A stretch of DNA of 64,000 nucleotides from VRUE01 sp963699215 (GCA_963699215.1 OY969422.1:2356001-2420000); one strand, 5' to 3'; positions 35,558-44,513 are shown, counted from the first letter of the stretch. Program-made: numbers and translations. The notes: generated by a model from the letters alone, not told the origin.

Positions 35558-36564
35558 CGCGTCGCGACCGGCGGCCGAGCGCTGGGGAAAGCGTCGTAGG
35601 AGAGGTAGTCCGGGTAGGGAAGCGACTCGGCGAAGCGAGCGGCGGAGGCGATCATCGCGGCGTTATCGGTGCAGAGCTCCAGCGGCACCAGCTTCAGCCG
35701 CAGACCGAGCTCCTCGCAGAGCGCCGCGACCGCCTCGCGCAGCGGGCCGTTGGCGGCGACGCCGCCGCCCAGCGCCACCGCGTCCCACTCGCCCCGCTTC
35801 AGCGCCCGCTTCAGTTTCGAGGTCAGCTGCCCGACCGCCGCCGCCTGGAAGCTCGCGGCGAGGTCGGCGCGCCGCTCGCGCACACCGTCGGCGCCGAGGT
35901 CGCGGCAGAGGTAGACGAGCGCCGTCTTCAAGCCGCTGAAGCTGAAGTCGAGGCCGGGATCGCGCGCCATCGCGACCGGCATGTCGAACGCCTCAGGGTC
36001 CCCCTCCTCGGCCAGCTGCTGCAGCGCCGGGCCGCCCGGAAAGCCGAGGCCGAGCAAGCGGGCGACCTTGTCGAAGGCCTCGCCGGCGGCGTCGTCGAGC
36101 GTCTGCCCCAGCACCTCGTGGCCGGCGTGGTCGCGCACGCCGGCGAGCAGCGTGTGGCCGCCGCTCGCCACCAGGCAGAGAAAGGGGGGCTCCAGCGGCT
36201 CCGGCGCGAGGAAGTTGGCGGCGACGTGCCCCTGCAGATGGTCGACCGGAATCAGCGGCAGCCGGCGCGGCGCGGCGATCGCCTTGGCCGTGCTGAGCCC
36301 AACCAGCAGCGCCCCGATCAGCCCCGGGCCGGCGGTGACGGCGACGGCCTCTATCCGGTCGAGGCCGACGCCGGCCTCGGCGAGGGCGGCCTCGACCACC
36401 GGCACGGCCAGCTCGAGGTGATGGCGCGAGGCGACCTCAGGCACGATCCCGCCGAAGCGGGCGTGCGCCTCGTCCTGCGAGGAGATCAGGTTGGAGAGAA
36501 TGCGGTCGCCGTCGACGACAGCGGCGCAGGTGTCGTCGCAGGAGGTCTCGATCGCGAGGATCAC
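35554..36564 (-). CDS. tsaD: tRNA t6A37 threonylcarbamoyltransferase TsaD
   Basis: A 336-residue ASKHA-fold enzyme that transfers threonylcarbamoyl to A37 of ANN-decoding tRNAs, working with TsaB and TsaE. It has AIETSCDDTCAAVV, the metal-binding VDHLQGH histidines, VASGGHT, GGGVAANGPLR and CTDNAAMIA. It starts with GTG 36564, inside the right arm of a hairpin whose left arm holds the rimI stop. All t6A genes except tsaC appear within 36-38.6 kb. Confidence 0.95.
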   Translation of the reverse strand: MILAIETSCDDTCAAVVDGDRILSNLISSQDEAHARFGGIVPEVASRHHLELAVPVVEAALAEAGVGLDRIEAVAVTAGPGLIGALLVGLSTAKAIAAPRRLPLIPVDHLQGHVAANFLAPEPLEPPFLCLVASGGHTLLAGVRDHAGHEVLGQTLDDAAGEAFDKVARLLGLGFPGGPALQQLAEEGDPEAFDMPVAMARDPGLDFSFSGLKTALVYLCRDLGADGVRERRADLAASFQAAAVGQLTSKLKRALKRGEWDAVALGGGVAANGPLREAVAALCEELGLRLKLVPLELCTDNAAMIASAARFAESLPYPDYLSYDAFPSARPPVATR

Positions 36565-36603
36565 TAGTGCTCCCCGGCGGAGCTTGCGGCGGTGAGCACT
36601 AGT
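36563..36603 (-). promoter_or_regulatory. Hairpin coupling rimI stop to tsaD start
   Basis: On the minus-strand mRNA, ACTAGTGCTC (containing the rimI TAG) pairs perfectly with GAGCACTAGT, which holds part of the GGGGAG ribosome-binding sequence and enters the GTG start. Ribosomes ending rimI would melt it, so it should make tsaD translation depend on rimI translation. Confidence 0.6.
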
Positions 36604-37069
36604 CGAGCCACATGATCAGGGCGTCCTCGCCGTTGTCCTGGTAGTAGCGAGGGCGGACTCCGGCCGAGCGGAAGCCGAGTCGCTCGTACATCGCGATCGC
36701 ATCGCGGTTGGACACCCGCACCTCGAGCGTCAAGGGAAGCTCGCCGCCGGTCTCCCCGATCAGCTCGGAGACCAGGCGGCTGGCGACCCCCCGCCGGCGC
36801 CGCTCCGGCGCCACGGCGACGTTCATCAGGTGCCAGACCCGGTCGTAGCGGGAGCAGACGAGGTAGCCGAGCAGCTCGTCCCCCACGGTCGCCGCCAGGC
36901 ACACCCCCGAGGGCTTGGAGAGCTCGAGCACGAACATCGCCAGCGACCAGGGCGCCGGGAAGGAGCGCCGCTCGATCGAGATCACCGCCGGCAGATCGCT
37001 GTAAGCCAGCCGGCGGACGAGCGGCTCGCCGCCGATCTCAGTCTGCTGCTTGGAGAGAATCTCGCTCAC
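36599..37069 (-). CDS. rimI: Ribosomal-protein alanine N-acetyltransferase RimI-like
   Basis: A 156-residue GNAT acetyltransferase. VRRLAYSDLPAVISIERRSFPAPWS is the RimI N-terminal pattern, VAPERRRRGVASRLV the acetyl-CoA loop, and NRDAIAMYERLGF the final motif. In bacteria RimI acetylates the N-terminal Ala of ribosomal protein S18. It starts with GTG 37069 and overlaps the end of tsaB by 32 bases. The tsaB-rimI-tsaD order is a widely conserved arrangement. Confidence 0.92.
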   Translation of the reverse strand: MSEILSKQQTEIGGEPLVRRLAYSDLPAVISIERRSFPAPWSLAMFVLELSKPSGVCLAATVGDELLGYLVCSRYDRVWHLMNVAVAPERRRRGVASRLVSELIGETGGELPLTLEVRVSNRDAIAMYERLGFRSAGVRPRYYQDNGEDALIMWLD

Positions 37070-37745
37070 GCCACTTTTCCGCGTCGGGGGGCCTCAGATA
37101 GATCGGGGCGACGGACTCGAACCCGCTCTCCCCCGGCCCGCTGGCCGCGAGAGCGCAGACATGCCGCGCGGCTACGCGGTGCAAGGGGTCGGCGTCGTCC
37201 GGGATCTCGACGGCCCGACTCACCAGCTGCTGGCGAAATCGTACCGCGCCCGATCCGCCGCACAGCGCCGTTTCGGGCATCGCCGCGATCTTCTCCGCCA
37301 GTTCCTCGGGGGAGCCGAGCAGCGGCTCCCAGAGCCGCTCGCCGCTCGCCGCGTAGAGCGCCGCGGCGACCTCTCCGCGGCGCGCGTCGAGAATCGCCAG
37401 GCGGGGCCTGGCGCCGGCAGCCTCGCCGAGGCCGCGACCGAGCGCGTCGAGGGTGCCGACGCCGCTCAGCGGCAGCCCGCGACTCAACCCCAGCCCCCGC
37501 GCCGTGGCGATGCCCACCCGCAGGCCGGTGAAGGAGCCGGGGCCGATCCCGACGGCGATCCGCTCCACCGCCTGCCAACCGCCGGCTGCCGCGGCGGCGC
37601 GCTCTATCTCCTCCAGCAGGACCGTCGTGTGCAGCGGCCCGCCCTGCTCGGCCGGTCCGTGCAGAGCTTCGAAGAGGACCTCGCCGTCGCGCACGGCGCC
37701 GACGGCGGTGTCCTCGGTCGCGGTATCGAAGCCGACGGTTACCAG
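37038..37745 (-). CDS. tsaB: tRNA t6A biosynthesis protein TsaB
   Basis: About 235 residues: VGFDTATEDTAVGAV at the N-terminus, then GPGSFTGLRVGIATARGLG, then AILDARRGEVAAALY. TsaB is the inactive ASKHA partner that activates TsaD. The start is unclear. No ATG or GTG lies near the first conserved residues, and the best candidates are CTG 37745 or a GTA at 37742. Either an unusual start or an upstream sequence error may be involved. The C-terminus overlaps rimI. Confidence 0.87.
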   Translation of the reverse strand: MVTVGFDTATEDTAVGAVRDGEVLFEALHGPAEQGGPLHTTVLLEEIERAAAAAGGWQAVERIAVGIGPGSFTGLRVGIATARGLGLSRGLPLSGVGTLDALGRGLGEAAGARPRLAILDARRGEVAAALYAASGERLWEPLLGSPEELAEKIAAMPETALCGGSGAVRFRQQLVSRAVEIPDDADPLHRVAARHVCALAASGPGESGFESVAPIYLRPPDAEKWRERDSLQAAD

Positions 37746-37752
37746 CGCCGAG

Positions 37753-38127
37753 CTACCCCGGGACGGTGAAGGCGAAGGACCCCACCCGTTTGCCCTGCAC
37801 GAACCAGCTGACCCGGTGCCTGCCGGGGATATTCGAGGTGATCTTGTTGACGTAGAGAGTCCCCCGGACCGCTTCCTGTTTGGGCGCGCAGAGGTTTTTC
37901 TTCGTCGGGAATTTGACGCAGACCGTGTAGAAGACGTCGCCGTTGTTGCTGCGGAAGAAAGCACCCTTTTTACGGGCCTTCTGGCATACGTGCGCCGGTT
38001 TCGCGTTCTGGGAGAGGCCGCAGGCGACGTAGTGCTTGTAGGCAGCGGCCTGCGCGGAGGCCGGTGCCGCGCCGGCAAGCAGCGCAACGCCCAGCCCGAT
38101 CGCCGTCAGCGTCTTCAGTCCCTTCAT
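37753..38127 (-). CDS. Small secreted hypothetical protein
   Basis: A 124-residue protein with a clear Sec signal peptide (MKGLKTLTAIGLGVALLAGA, cleavage probably after ASA or AQA). The mature part has four cysteines (VACGL, HVCQK, YTVCV, NLCAP), likely two disulfides, in a beta-rich domain ending FAFTVPG. It interrupts the otherwise conserved tsaE-tsaB order. No family was recognised. Confidence 0.65.
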   Translation of the reverse strand: MKGLKTLTAIGLGVALLAGAAPASAQAAAYKHYVACGLSQNAKPAHVCQKARKKGAFFRSNNGDVFYTVCVKFPTKKNLCAPKQEAVRGTLYVNKITSNIPGRHRVSWFVQGKRVGSFAFTVPG

Positions 38128-38197
38128 TCGGCGCCTTCCTCCTTCGTTCGCGTTGGCGCAGCGATGCTACAGGGCGGCATCCCCCTCCGAAACACCT

Positions 38198-38629
38198 TCA
38201 TTTGCTGGGCGATGCGCTGCCCAGCTCGATTTGGCGTCTGTCGGCGCCGAGGTGGGCGAGGCGGATCTCCAGCACGCGGCGCCCGGCCAGATGCGGCTCG
38301 GCCGCCCGCGGCCACTCGACGAAGGCGACCGAGGCCGGGTCGAGATAGTCGTCGAGCAGGGCCGGGTCCTCGTCCTCGAGCCCGTCGAGGCGGTAGAGGT
38401 CGAGGTGGGAGACCGGCAGCCGGCCGCGGTAGCGCTGGCCGATCGTGAAGGTGGGCGAGGTGACCGGGCCCTCGACTCCGAGGGCCCGGCAGGCGCCGCG
38501 GATGAGCGTCGTCTTGCCGGAACCCAGGTCGCCCCTGAGGACGACGACGTCGCCGGGGCCGAGGCGGGCGGCGATCTGGGCCCCCACCGCTTCGGTCTCG
38601 GCGGCGGAGGAGGTGAGGAAGCTGCTCAC
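38198..38629 (-). CDS. tsaE: tRNA t6A biosynthesis ATPase TsaE
   Basis: A 143-residue P-loop ATPase. Walker A is LRGDLGSGKTTL, followed by VTSPTFTIGQRY, SHLDLYRLDG and VAFVEWP. TsaE binds the TsaB-TsaD complex and drives its catalytic cycle. It starts with GTG 38629, overlapping the stop of the uracil-DNA glycosylase gene as GTGA. Confidence 0.93.
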   Translation of the reverse strand: MSSFLTSSAAETEAVGAQIAARLGPGDVVVLRGDLGSGKTTLIRGACRALGVEGPVTSPTFTIGQRYRGRLPVSHLDLYRLDGLEDEDPALLDDYLDPASVAFVEWPRAAEPHLAGRRVLEIRLAHLGADRRQIELGSASPSK

Positions 38630-39306
38630 CCGAACAGATCGAGCTGGTCGGCCGGCGGCTGGGGCGGGCCGGGCACCGGCGACTCCTCGATCTCCACCTC
38701 CTCTTCGGGGGCGCCGGGCGGCGGCCCGGCGAGCAGCCGCGGCAACAGCTCGATGTCGGCCCGCAGCGTCTCCTTCACGGCCGGGGTGCGCAGCGCCGCC
38801 GCGGGATGGAAGAGCGGCAGCAGGAAGACCGTGCGGCCGCCCAGATCGTGCACCTGCGGCGTGCCCCGCACGCGGGTGATCCCGGCCGGGTTGCCGCTCA
38901 GCAGCTTGGTCGCGAAGTTGCCGAGGGTGCAGACCACCCTCGGCTCGATCAGCCGTACCTGCTCGAACAGGTACGGGCGGCAGGCTTCGATCTCCAGTGG
39001 CTGCGGATCGCGGTTCCCCGGCGGCCGGCTCTTCAGCACGTTGGCAATGAAGACGTCCTCCCGCGAGAGGCCGATCCCCTCCAGGAGCTGGTTGAGCAGC
39101 TGCCCCGCGCGGCCGACGAAGGGCAGCCCCTGGCGGTCCTCTTCGGCCCCCGGCGCCTCGCCGACGAACATCACCTCGGCGTCGGCGTCGCCCGCGCCGA
39201 ACACCGCCTTGCCCCGCGTCTCGTGCAGCGGGCACTTGGTGCAGACCTGGACCTCTTCGTAGAGGTCGATCAGCTTGGCGCGCCGCTCCTCAGCGGGGAG
39301 GCTCAT
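38626..39306 (-). CDS. Uracil-DNA glycosylase, family 4 (Fe-S type)
   Basis: A 226-residue enzyme that removes uracil from DNA. It has CTKCPLHETRGKAVFGAG with two cluster cysteines, the uracil-binding GEAPGAEEDRQGLPFVGRAG, NVLKSRPPGNRDP, a third cysteine in IEACRPYL, and LPLFHPAAAL with the conserved His. A fourth cysteine is in VVCTLG. The acidic-proline tail ends ADQLDLFG. Start: ATG 39306; the frame upstream is antisense to panB flanking sequence. It overlaps tsaE. Confidence 0.9.
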   Translation of the reverse strand: MSLPAEERRAKLIDLYEEVQVCTKCPLHETRGKAVFGAGDADAEVMFVGEAPGAEEDRQGLPFVGRAGQLLNQLLEGIGLSREDVFIANVLKSRPPGNRDPQPLEIEACRPYLFEQVRLIEPRVVCTLGNFATKLLSGNPAGITRVRGTPQVHDLGGRTVFLLPLFHPAAALRTPAVKETLRADIELLPRLLAGPPPGAPEEEVEIEESPVPGPPQPPADQLDLFG

Positions 39307-39364
39307 CGTCGAGATGCTAACCGCGCGCACCCCGACCGTCACGCGGTCGCTCTCGCGGCCTACC

Positions 39365-40267
39365 TCAGGGAAGCGGCTCCCAGTCCCACGATGACTGCGA
39401 CCCGATGCCGTCCTTCTGCTCGAGGTAGCGCTGGAACTCGGCCAGCTCAGCCGGTTCGACCCCGTAGACGTGATCGGGCTCGGGGAAGCGCTGCGAGCGC
39501 ACCTCCTCGGCATAGCGACCGACGCCCTCGACCATCGCCGCGTGGATCTCGGCATAGCGCTTGACGAATTTGGGCGAGCGCCCGGTCGTGATCCCGAGCA
39601 GGTCGTGGTAGACGAGCACCTGGCCGGCAGTCGCCGGGCCGGCGCCGATCCCGATCGCCGGCACCTCCAGCTTCTCGACGATCGCCTCGGTGATCGCCGC
39701 CGGCACCGCCTCGAAGACGATCGCGAAGCAGCCGACCGACTGCAGCGCGAGCGCGTCCTCGAGCAGCTGGATCGCGCCCTGCGCGGTCTTGCCCTGGGTC
39801 TTGTAGCCGCCGAGGGCGGTGGCGGTCTGCGGCGTCAGCCCGACGTGTCCCATCACCGGGATGCCGGCGCGGACGATCGCCCGCGCCCGCTCGACCGAGG
39901 TCCCCCCCGCCTCCAGCTTGACCGTCTGGCAGCCGGTCTCCTTGACCAGCCGCTGGGCGCTCTGGACGGCGAGCTCGTTGCTCGCCTCGTAGCTGCCCAT
40001 CGGCATGTCGCCGACCATCAGCGGCGTCTTCAAGCCGCGGCGAACGGCCTTGCCGAGCATCACCATCTCGTCCATCGAGACCGGCTCGGTGCCCGGGTAG
40101 CCGAGCACGACCATCGCCGCCGTGTCGCCGACCAGGACGAGGTCGACGCCGGCCTCCTCGGCGACCCGCGCCGAGGGGTAGTCGTAGGCGGTGACCATCA
40201 CGATCGGTTCGCCCGCCTCCTTCATCTCGGCCAGGCGGGGCAGGGTGACGGGGCGGCGCTCGCTCAT
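39365..40267 (-). CDS. panB: Ketopantoate hydroxymethyltransferase
   Basis: A 300-residue TIM-barrel enzyme making ketopantoate from 2-oxoisovalerate and methylene-THF. It has MVTAYDYPSARVAEEAGVD, LVGDTAAMVVLGY with the Mg-binding Asp, VKLEAGG, GHVGLTPQ and IGIGAGPATAGQVLVYHDLLG. It starts at ATG 40267 and overlaps the panD stop by ATGA. It is the third gene of panC-panD-panB. Confidence 0.96.
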   Translation of the reverse strand: MSERRPVTLPRLAEMKEAGEPIVMVTAYDYPSARVAEEAGVDLVLVGDTAAMVVLGYPGTEPVSMDEMVMLGKAVRRGLKTPLMVGDMPMGSYEASNELAVQSAQRLVKETGCQTVKLEAGGTSVERARAIVRAGIPVMGHVGLTPQTATALGGYKTQGKTAQGAIQLLEDALALQSVGCFAIVFEAVPAAITEAIVEKLEVPAIGIGAGPATAGQVLVYHDLLGITTGRSPKFVKRYAEIHAAMVEGVGRYAEEVRSQRFPEPDHVYGVEPAELAEFQRYLEQKDGIGSQSSWDWEPLP

Positions 40268-40659
40268 GACAAGACCTCCCCGGAGAGCAGCACCTCCGGG
40301 TGGCTGTCGACGGCGACCGCCCGGTTGGCGTCGTCGACGTGGACGACGACCGGCGAGTAGGTCTCCAGATCGCTCTCGTCGTAGGCGCCGAAGGAGGCGA
40401 CGATGATCTTGTGCCCCGGCCGGGTCAGGTGGGCGGCGGCGCCGTTCACCTGCATCGTGCCGGAGCCCGGCTCACCGTCGATCACGTAGGTGACGAAGCG
40501 GGCGCCGTTGTCGATGTCCCAGACGTGGACCTGCTCGTTGGTGATCAGGTCGGCGCTCGCCATCAGCTCGGTGTCGATCGTGATGCTGCCGATGTAGTCG
40601 ACGTCGCAGTCGGTCACGGTCGCCCGGTGGATCTTGGACTTGAGCATCTGTCTCTGCAT
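40264..40659 (-). CDS. panD: Aspartate 1-decarboxylase
   Basis: A 131-residue pyruvoyl enzyme making beta-alanine. The self-cleavage site is Gly-Ser in VDYIGSITID, and LKSKIHRATVT at the start and NGARFVTYVI are typical. Start ATG 40659 shares one base with the panC stop (TGATG), and the end overlaps panB. Confidence 0.95.
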   Translation of the reverse strand: MQRQMLKSKIHRATVTDCDVDYIGSITIDTELMASADLITNEQVHVWDIDNGARFVTYVIDGEPGSGTMQVNGAAAHLTRPGHKIIVASFGAYDESDLETYSPVVVHVDDANRAVAVDSHPEVLLSGEVLS

Positions 40660-41580
40660 CAGGTGTTTTCCCCCTCGCCGTCTCCTGCAATTGTCACGTT
40701 GTCGATCAGTCGCGCCGGGCCGACCCTGGCCGCGACCGCGATCAGCACCGGGCGGCCGTCCAGCTCGGCCACCGGCTCCAAGCTCTCAGCGTCCCGCGCC
40801 TCCAGGTACTCGGGCTCGATCCCGGCGTCGGCCAGCTCGCGGAGCGCGGCCTCGATGCCCTCGGCCAGCGAGCCCTCACGCGCGTGGTCGCTCGGCGACC
40901 CGCAGCGCGCGCGAAAGCGCGGCTGCCCGCTCGCGATCCCCGGCGGACAGGTAGGCGTTGCGCGAGCTCATCGCCAGACCGTCGGGCTCGCGCACGATCG
41001 GCAGCGCCTCGACTCGCACCGGGATGTCGAGGTCGCGCGCCATGCGCCGGATCGCCGCCACCTGCTGGGCGTCCTTCTGGCCGAAGTAGGCGACGTCGGG
41101 CTGCACCGTGTTGAAGAGCTTGGCGACGACGGTGGTGACGCCGCGGAAGTGGCCGGGGCCGCGCCGCGCCGGATCGCCGCAGAGGACCTCGGTCAGCCCC
41201 TCGACCGCGACCTGGGTGGAGAAGCCCTCTGGGTAGACCTGCTCGACCGACGGCGCGTAGATCAGGTCGACCCCTGCCTCGGCGGCAAGCGCGGCGTCGC
41301 GCTCCTCGTCGCGCGGATAGCGGTCGAGATCCTCGCCCGGCCCGAACTGGGCCGGGTTGACGAAGAGGCTCATGACGACGACGTCGCACTCGGCGCGGGC
41401 GGCACGCAGGAGCGAGAGGTGGCCCTCGTGCAGGTAGCCCATCGTCGGCACCAGGCCGATCGAGCGCTCCTCGCGGCGGGCGGTGGCGAGCATGGCTCGG
41501 AGATCGTCCTTGGCGCGGACGAACTTCACGCCTGCTTCTGCGCGGGGAGGCTCAGTCAGTACGAGGCTCATTTGGTCCAT
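40659..41580 (-). CDS. panC: Pantothenate synthetase (one apparent frameshift)
   Basis: Joins pantoate and beta-alanine. Visible motifs are VPTMGYLHEGHLSLL (HIGH-like), FVNPAQFGPGEDLDRYPR, YFGQKDAQQ and LAMSSRNAYLS (KMSKS-like). The frame breaks near 40890; skipping one base gives DHAREGSLAEGIEAALREL and ends with ARVGPARLIDNVTIAG, stopping at the panD start. With this the length is normal, so the break is probably an error. It is the first gene of the pantothenate operon. Confidence 0.9.
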
Positions 41581-41617
41581 GCCCGAGGGGTCACGGCCGA
41601 GATCCCAGTATAGGCAC

Positions 41618-42199
41618 TCAGCGGCGGAACTCTATGGCCTTGATCACACGGGCCGGAGCGCCCGCGGCGATCGAGCCCGGCGGCAGGTCCGCGGTGACCA
41701 CCGAGTTGGCGCCGACCACGCAGCGCTCTCCGATCGTGACGCCGCTGGTCACGGCAACGTTGACCCCGAGCCAGCAGTTGGCGCCGATCCTGACCGGGCC
41801 CTTGCTGGTGAAGCCCTGCCAGGTGATGGGGGTGTCGGGGTCGTCGAAGCGGTGGTCGGCGTCGCCGACGAAGCAACCGTTGGCGAGCATCGTGTGGTCG
41901 CCGATCTCGATCCGCTCGTGGGCGGCGAGCATCGTGTTGCGGTTGAGGAAGCAGCCGGCGCCGATCTCGATCCGCGCCTCGGGGGCGAGCGTCAGCCAGC
42001 ACCCCGGCTCGAGCAGGGTGCCTTCGCCAATCGTCAACCGGCCCTGGTCGAGCGCCTCCAGCAGCTCGCCCTCGACCGGGTAGCGGACGAAGAAGCCCCC
42101 ACGCGCCGCGTGGCGGTTGAGGCGCCAGCGCCGCAGGGGGCGGCGGTTGCGCTCATACCAGCGCCGCTTCGCCCACCAGATGCGCCAGCCCCGCTCCAC
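41618..42199 (-). CDS. Left-handed beta-helix acetyltransferase
   Basis: About 193 residues from GTG 42199. After a basic amphipathic start (WRIWWAKRRWYERNRRPLRR) there are hexapeptide-repeat turns: LTIGEGTLLEP, IEIGAGCFLNRN, IEIGDHTMLANG, VRIGANCWLGVNV and VTIGERCVVGANSVV. The pattern matches maltose/galactoside O-acetyltransferase or WbbJ-like enzymes using acetyl-CoA. The acceptor could be a cell-surface sugar. It is divergent from the ROK kinase gene by about 20 bases. Confidence 0.85.
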   Translation of the reverse strand: MERGWRIWWAKRRWYERNRRPLRRWRLNRHAARGGFFVRYPVEGELLEALDQGRLTIGEGTLLEPGCWLTLAPEARIEIGAGCFLNRNTMLAAHERIEIGDHTMLANGCFVGDADHRFDDPDTPITWQGFTSKGPVRIGANCWLGVNVAVTSGVTIGERCVVGANSVVTADLPPGSIAAGAPARVIKAIEFRR

Positions 42200-42219
42200 G
42201 GCGACATAGACTGACGAAC

Positions 42220-43180
42220 GTGAGCGACCTGCGCGGCGGCATCGACCTCGGCGGGACGAAGATCCAGGCGGCGATCGTCGATCCCGGCGGCGAGATTCGT
42301 GGAGAGGCGCGGCTACCGACGCCCACCGACGGCGGTCCATCCAACGTGGCCAAGGCGATGGAGGAGGGGCTGCGCGAAGCGGCCTCCGCCGCCGGCATCG
42401 AGCCAGAGGAGCTACGGGGCGTCGGCGTCGGCTCCCCTGGCGACGCGGACGGCAAGACGGGCGTTGTCTCCGGCGCCCGCAACCTGCCTGGCTGGGAAGG
42501 CAGCTTCCCGCTCGGTGAGACGCTCTCGCAGGCGCTCGGCGCGGAGGTGCGGATCGGCAACGACGTCCAGGTCGCGATCGAAGGCGAGTACGAGCTCGGT
42601 GCCGGCAGGGAGTTTCGGCTCGCTGCTCGGGGTCTGGTGGGGCACCGGCGTCGGTGGCGGGATCATCCTCGACGGCAAGCCCTGGCTCGGGCGCGGGGCG
42701 GCCGGTGAGATCGGTCACATCGTGGTCGAGCGCGGCGGCGCCAAGTGCCCCTGCGGGCGCCGGGGCTGCATGGAGGCCTACGCGGGCAGGGCGGCGATGG
42801 AAGCCGAGGCGCGGCGGCGACACGACGAGGGCCATAAGACCGATCTCTTCAAGCTGATGCACAAGCACGAGAAACCACGCTTGACCAGCGGCATCTGGGA
42901 GCGGGCGCTCGATCACGGCGACAAGCTCGCCGAGAAGCTGATCGAGCGGGCGATCGAGGCGCTGGGCACCGGGGTCGCTTCCGCCTGCAACGTGCTCGAC
43001 GTCGAGGCAGTAGTGATCGGCGGCGGCCTTGGCGTCCGCTTCGGCGAGCGCTTCATGGGACCGCTGACCGAGGAGATGGGCAAGCACCTCTTCGTCGACG
43101 AACGACCCGCCAACGGTGGGGTCGCCTCGCTCGGCGACCTCGGCGGCGCGATCGGCGCCTCGCTGCTCGTCAGGCAGTAG
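42220..43180 (+). CDS. ROK-family sugar kinase (glucokinase-like; one apparent frameshift)
   Basis: About 320 residues from GTG 42220. ATP site GGIDLGGTKIQAAIVD, GSPGDAD, the substrate segment NLPGWEG, VRIGNDVQVAIEGEY, then after a one-base skip near 42617 GVWWGTGVGGGIILDGK, GEIGHIVVE and the zinc-binding CPCGRRGCMEAYAG. There is no N-terminal HTH, so it is a kinase rather than a repressor. It lies tail-to-tail with a sugar ABC importer, consistent with phosphorylating the imported sugar. Confidence 0.87.
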
Positions 43181-43295
43181 GAGGTCGGGTATCCCCGGCA
43201 GCACGCTGGGTTTTTCGCCTTCAAGCCGGTCTCTCTCGCTGAGTTGGTTCTGCGAAAAACAGGACGCCGCGTGCTGCCGGGGACACCCGACCTCC
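43180..43295. repeat. Long imperfect hairpin between ROK kinase and permease genes
   Basis: Outer arms 43180-43206 and 43269-43295 (27 bases) pair with one mismatch. An inner pair, GTTTTTCGC (43210-43218) with GCGAAAAAC (43252-43260), is perfect. It fills the whole gap between two convergent genes. The T-runs fit a terminator, but the stem is much longer than needed and the shape also resembles a small non-autonomous element. Confidence 0.75.
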
Positions 43296-43299
43296 CTCC

Positions 43300-44508
43300 T
43301 CAGACGCGGCCGGCGGCCTGGCGCTGCTGGCGGGCGATCGCGTCGACGAGGACGGCGAGCAGCAGGACGCCGCCGGTGACCATGAACTTGACCGCGGAGG
43401 AGAGCGCCAGCAGGTCCATGCCGTTGGAGATCGAGCCGATCACCAGGGCGCCGAGCAGGGCGGTCCAGACCGAGCCGCGGCCGCCGAAGAGGCTGGTGCC
43501 GGCGATGACCGGGCCGGCGATCGCGAGCAGCAGCAGTTCGCTGCCGCCCGAGCCCTGGTTGACCGCCAGCAGGCGCGACGCGGCCATGATGCCGCCGATC
43601 GCCGCCATCGAGCCGGCGATGGCGAAGACCGCGACGCGCACGCCGGTTGACCCGCATGCCGGCACGGCGAGCCGCCTCGGCGTTGCCGCCGACGGCGTAG
43701 ACATGGCGCCCGAAGCGAGTTCGCTTGACGACGTACTCCATGCCGACGACGAAGGCGAGCAGGATCAGCAGCGCCAGCGGCACGCCGCGGTCGGAGTTGA
43801 GGATCGCGACGGCGACGATCGAGATCGCCGCGACCAGGCCGACCCGGAAGCCGAGCGTCGGCAACGCTCTCGCCGGTCGAGCCCCGCCGCCACCCGGCGC
43901 CTGTGGCCGACGAAGACGACGCGGCAAAGGCGGCGATCACGATCGCGCAGAAGATCCAGCCGACCGTGTCGGAGTAGAAGGTGTTGGCGAGGCCGGTGAT
44001 CTTCGGGTCGGTGAGGTTGATCGTCCCGGTCGAGCCGAGCACCTGTAAGAGCGCGCCCTGCCAGGCGAGCAGGCCGGCCAGGGTGACGACGAAGGAGGGG
44101 ATGACGAAGCGGCTGAAGAGGGAGCCCTGGAGCAGCCCGATCGCCAGTGCCGACGAGGATCGCGGCGGCAATCGCCAGGTACGGGCTCCAGCCGTGGTTG
44201 ACGTTGAGCACCGCCATCACCGCGGCGGCGAGGCCGCTGACGGCGCCGACCGAGAGGTCGATCTCGCCGAGCAGCAGCACGTAGACGATGCCGACCGAGA
44301 TCAGGCCGATGGCGGTGATCTGCAGCATCAGGTTGGTGAGGTTCTGGGCGGTGAGGAAGCGGTCGTTCTGGGACTGGAAGATGATCCAGATCAGGGCCAG
44401 GCCGAGGACGACGCGGACCGAGGCGAGGTCGCCCTGGACGAGGCGGCGCAGGTCTCGCGGTGAACCGGCCAGCTCCGCTCCTCGGCGGCGCCGCGGCGCA
44501 TCGCTCAT
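43300..44508 (-). CDS. Sugar ABC transporter permease, XylH/RbsC-like (several apparent frameshifts)
   Basis: Starts at ATG 44508. Successive frames give the pieces of one ~400-residue permease. LTNLMLQITAIGLISVGIVYVLLLGEIDLSVGAVSG is split by a shift near 44155, then comes FVVTLAGLLAWQGALL with NTFYSDTVGWIF. After shifts near 43910 there is RTRFGRHVYAVGGNAEAARRAG, and after another near 43640 a SMAAIGGIMAASRL end. The GEIDLSVG motif marks the BPD_transp_2 family. All pieces are in order, which argues for sequence errors rather than decay. Confidence 0.82.
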
Positions 44509-44513
44509 CGCCC

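Noticed and set aside
43180..43295. Integron attC site
   Set aside because: The general shape fits, but the required terminal core sites (RYYYAAC / GTTRRRY) are missing and no integrase is in the window.
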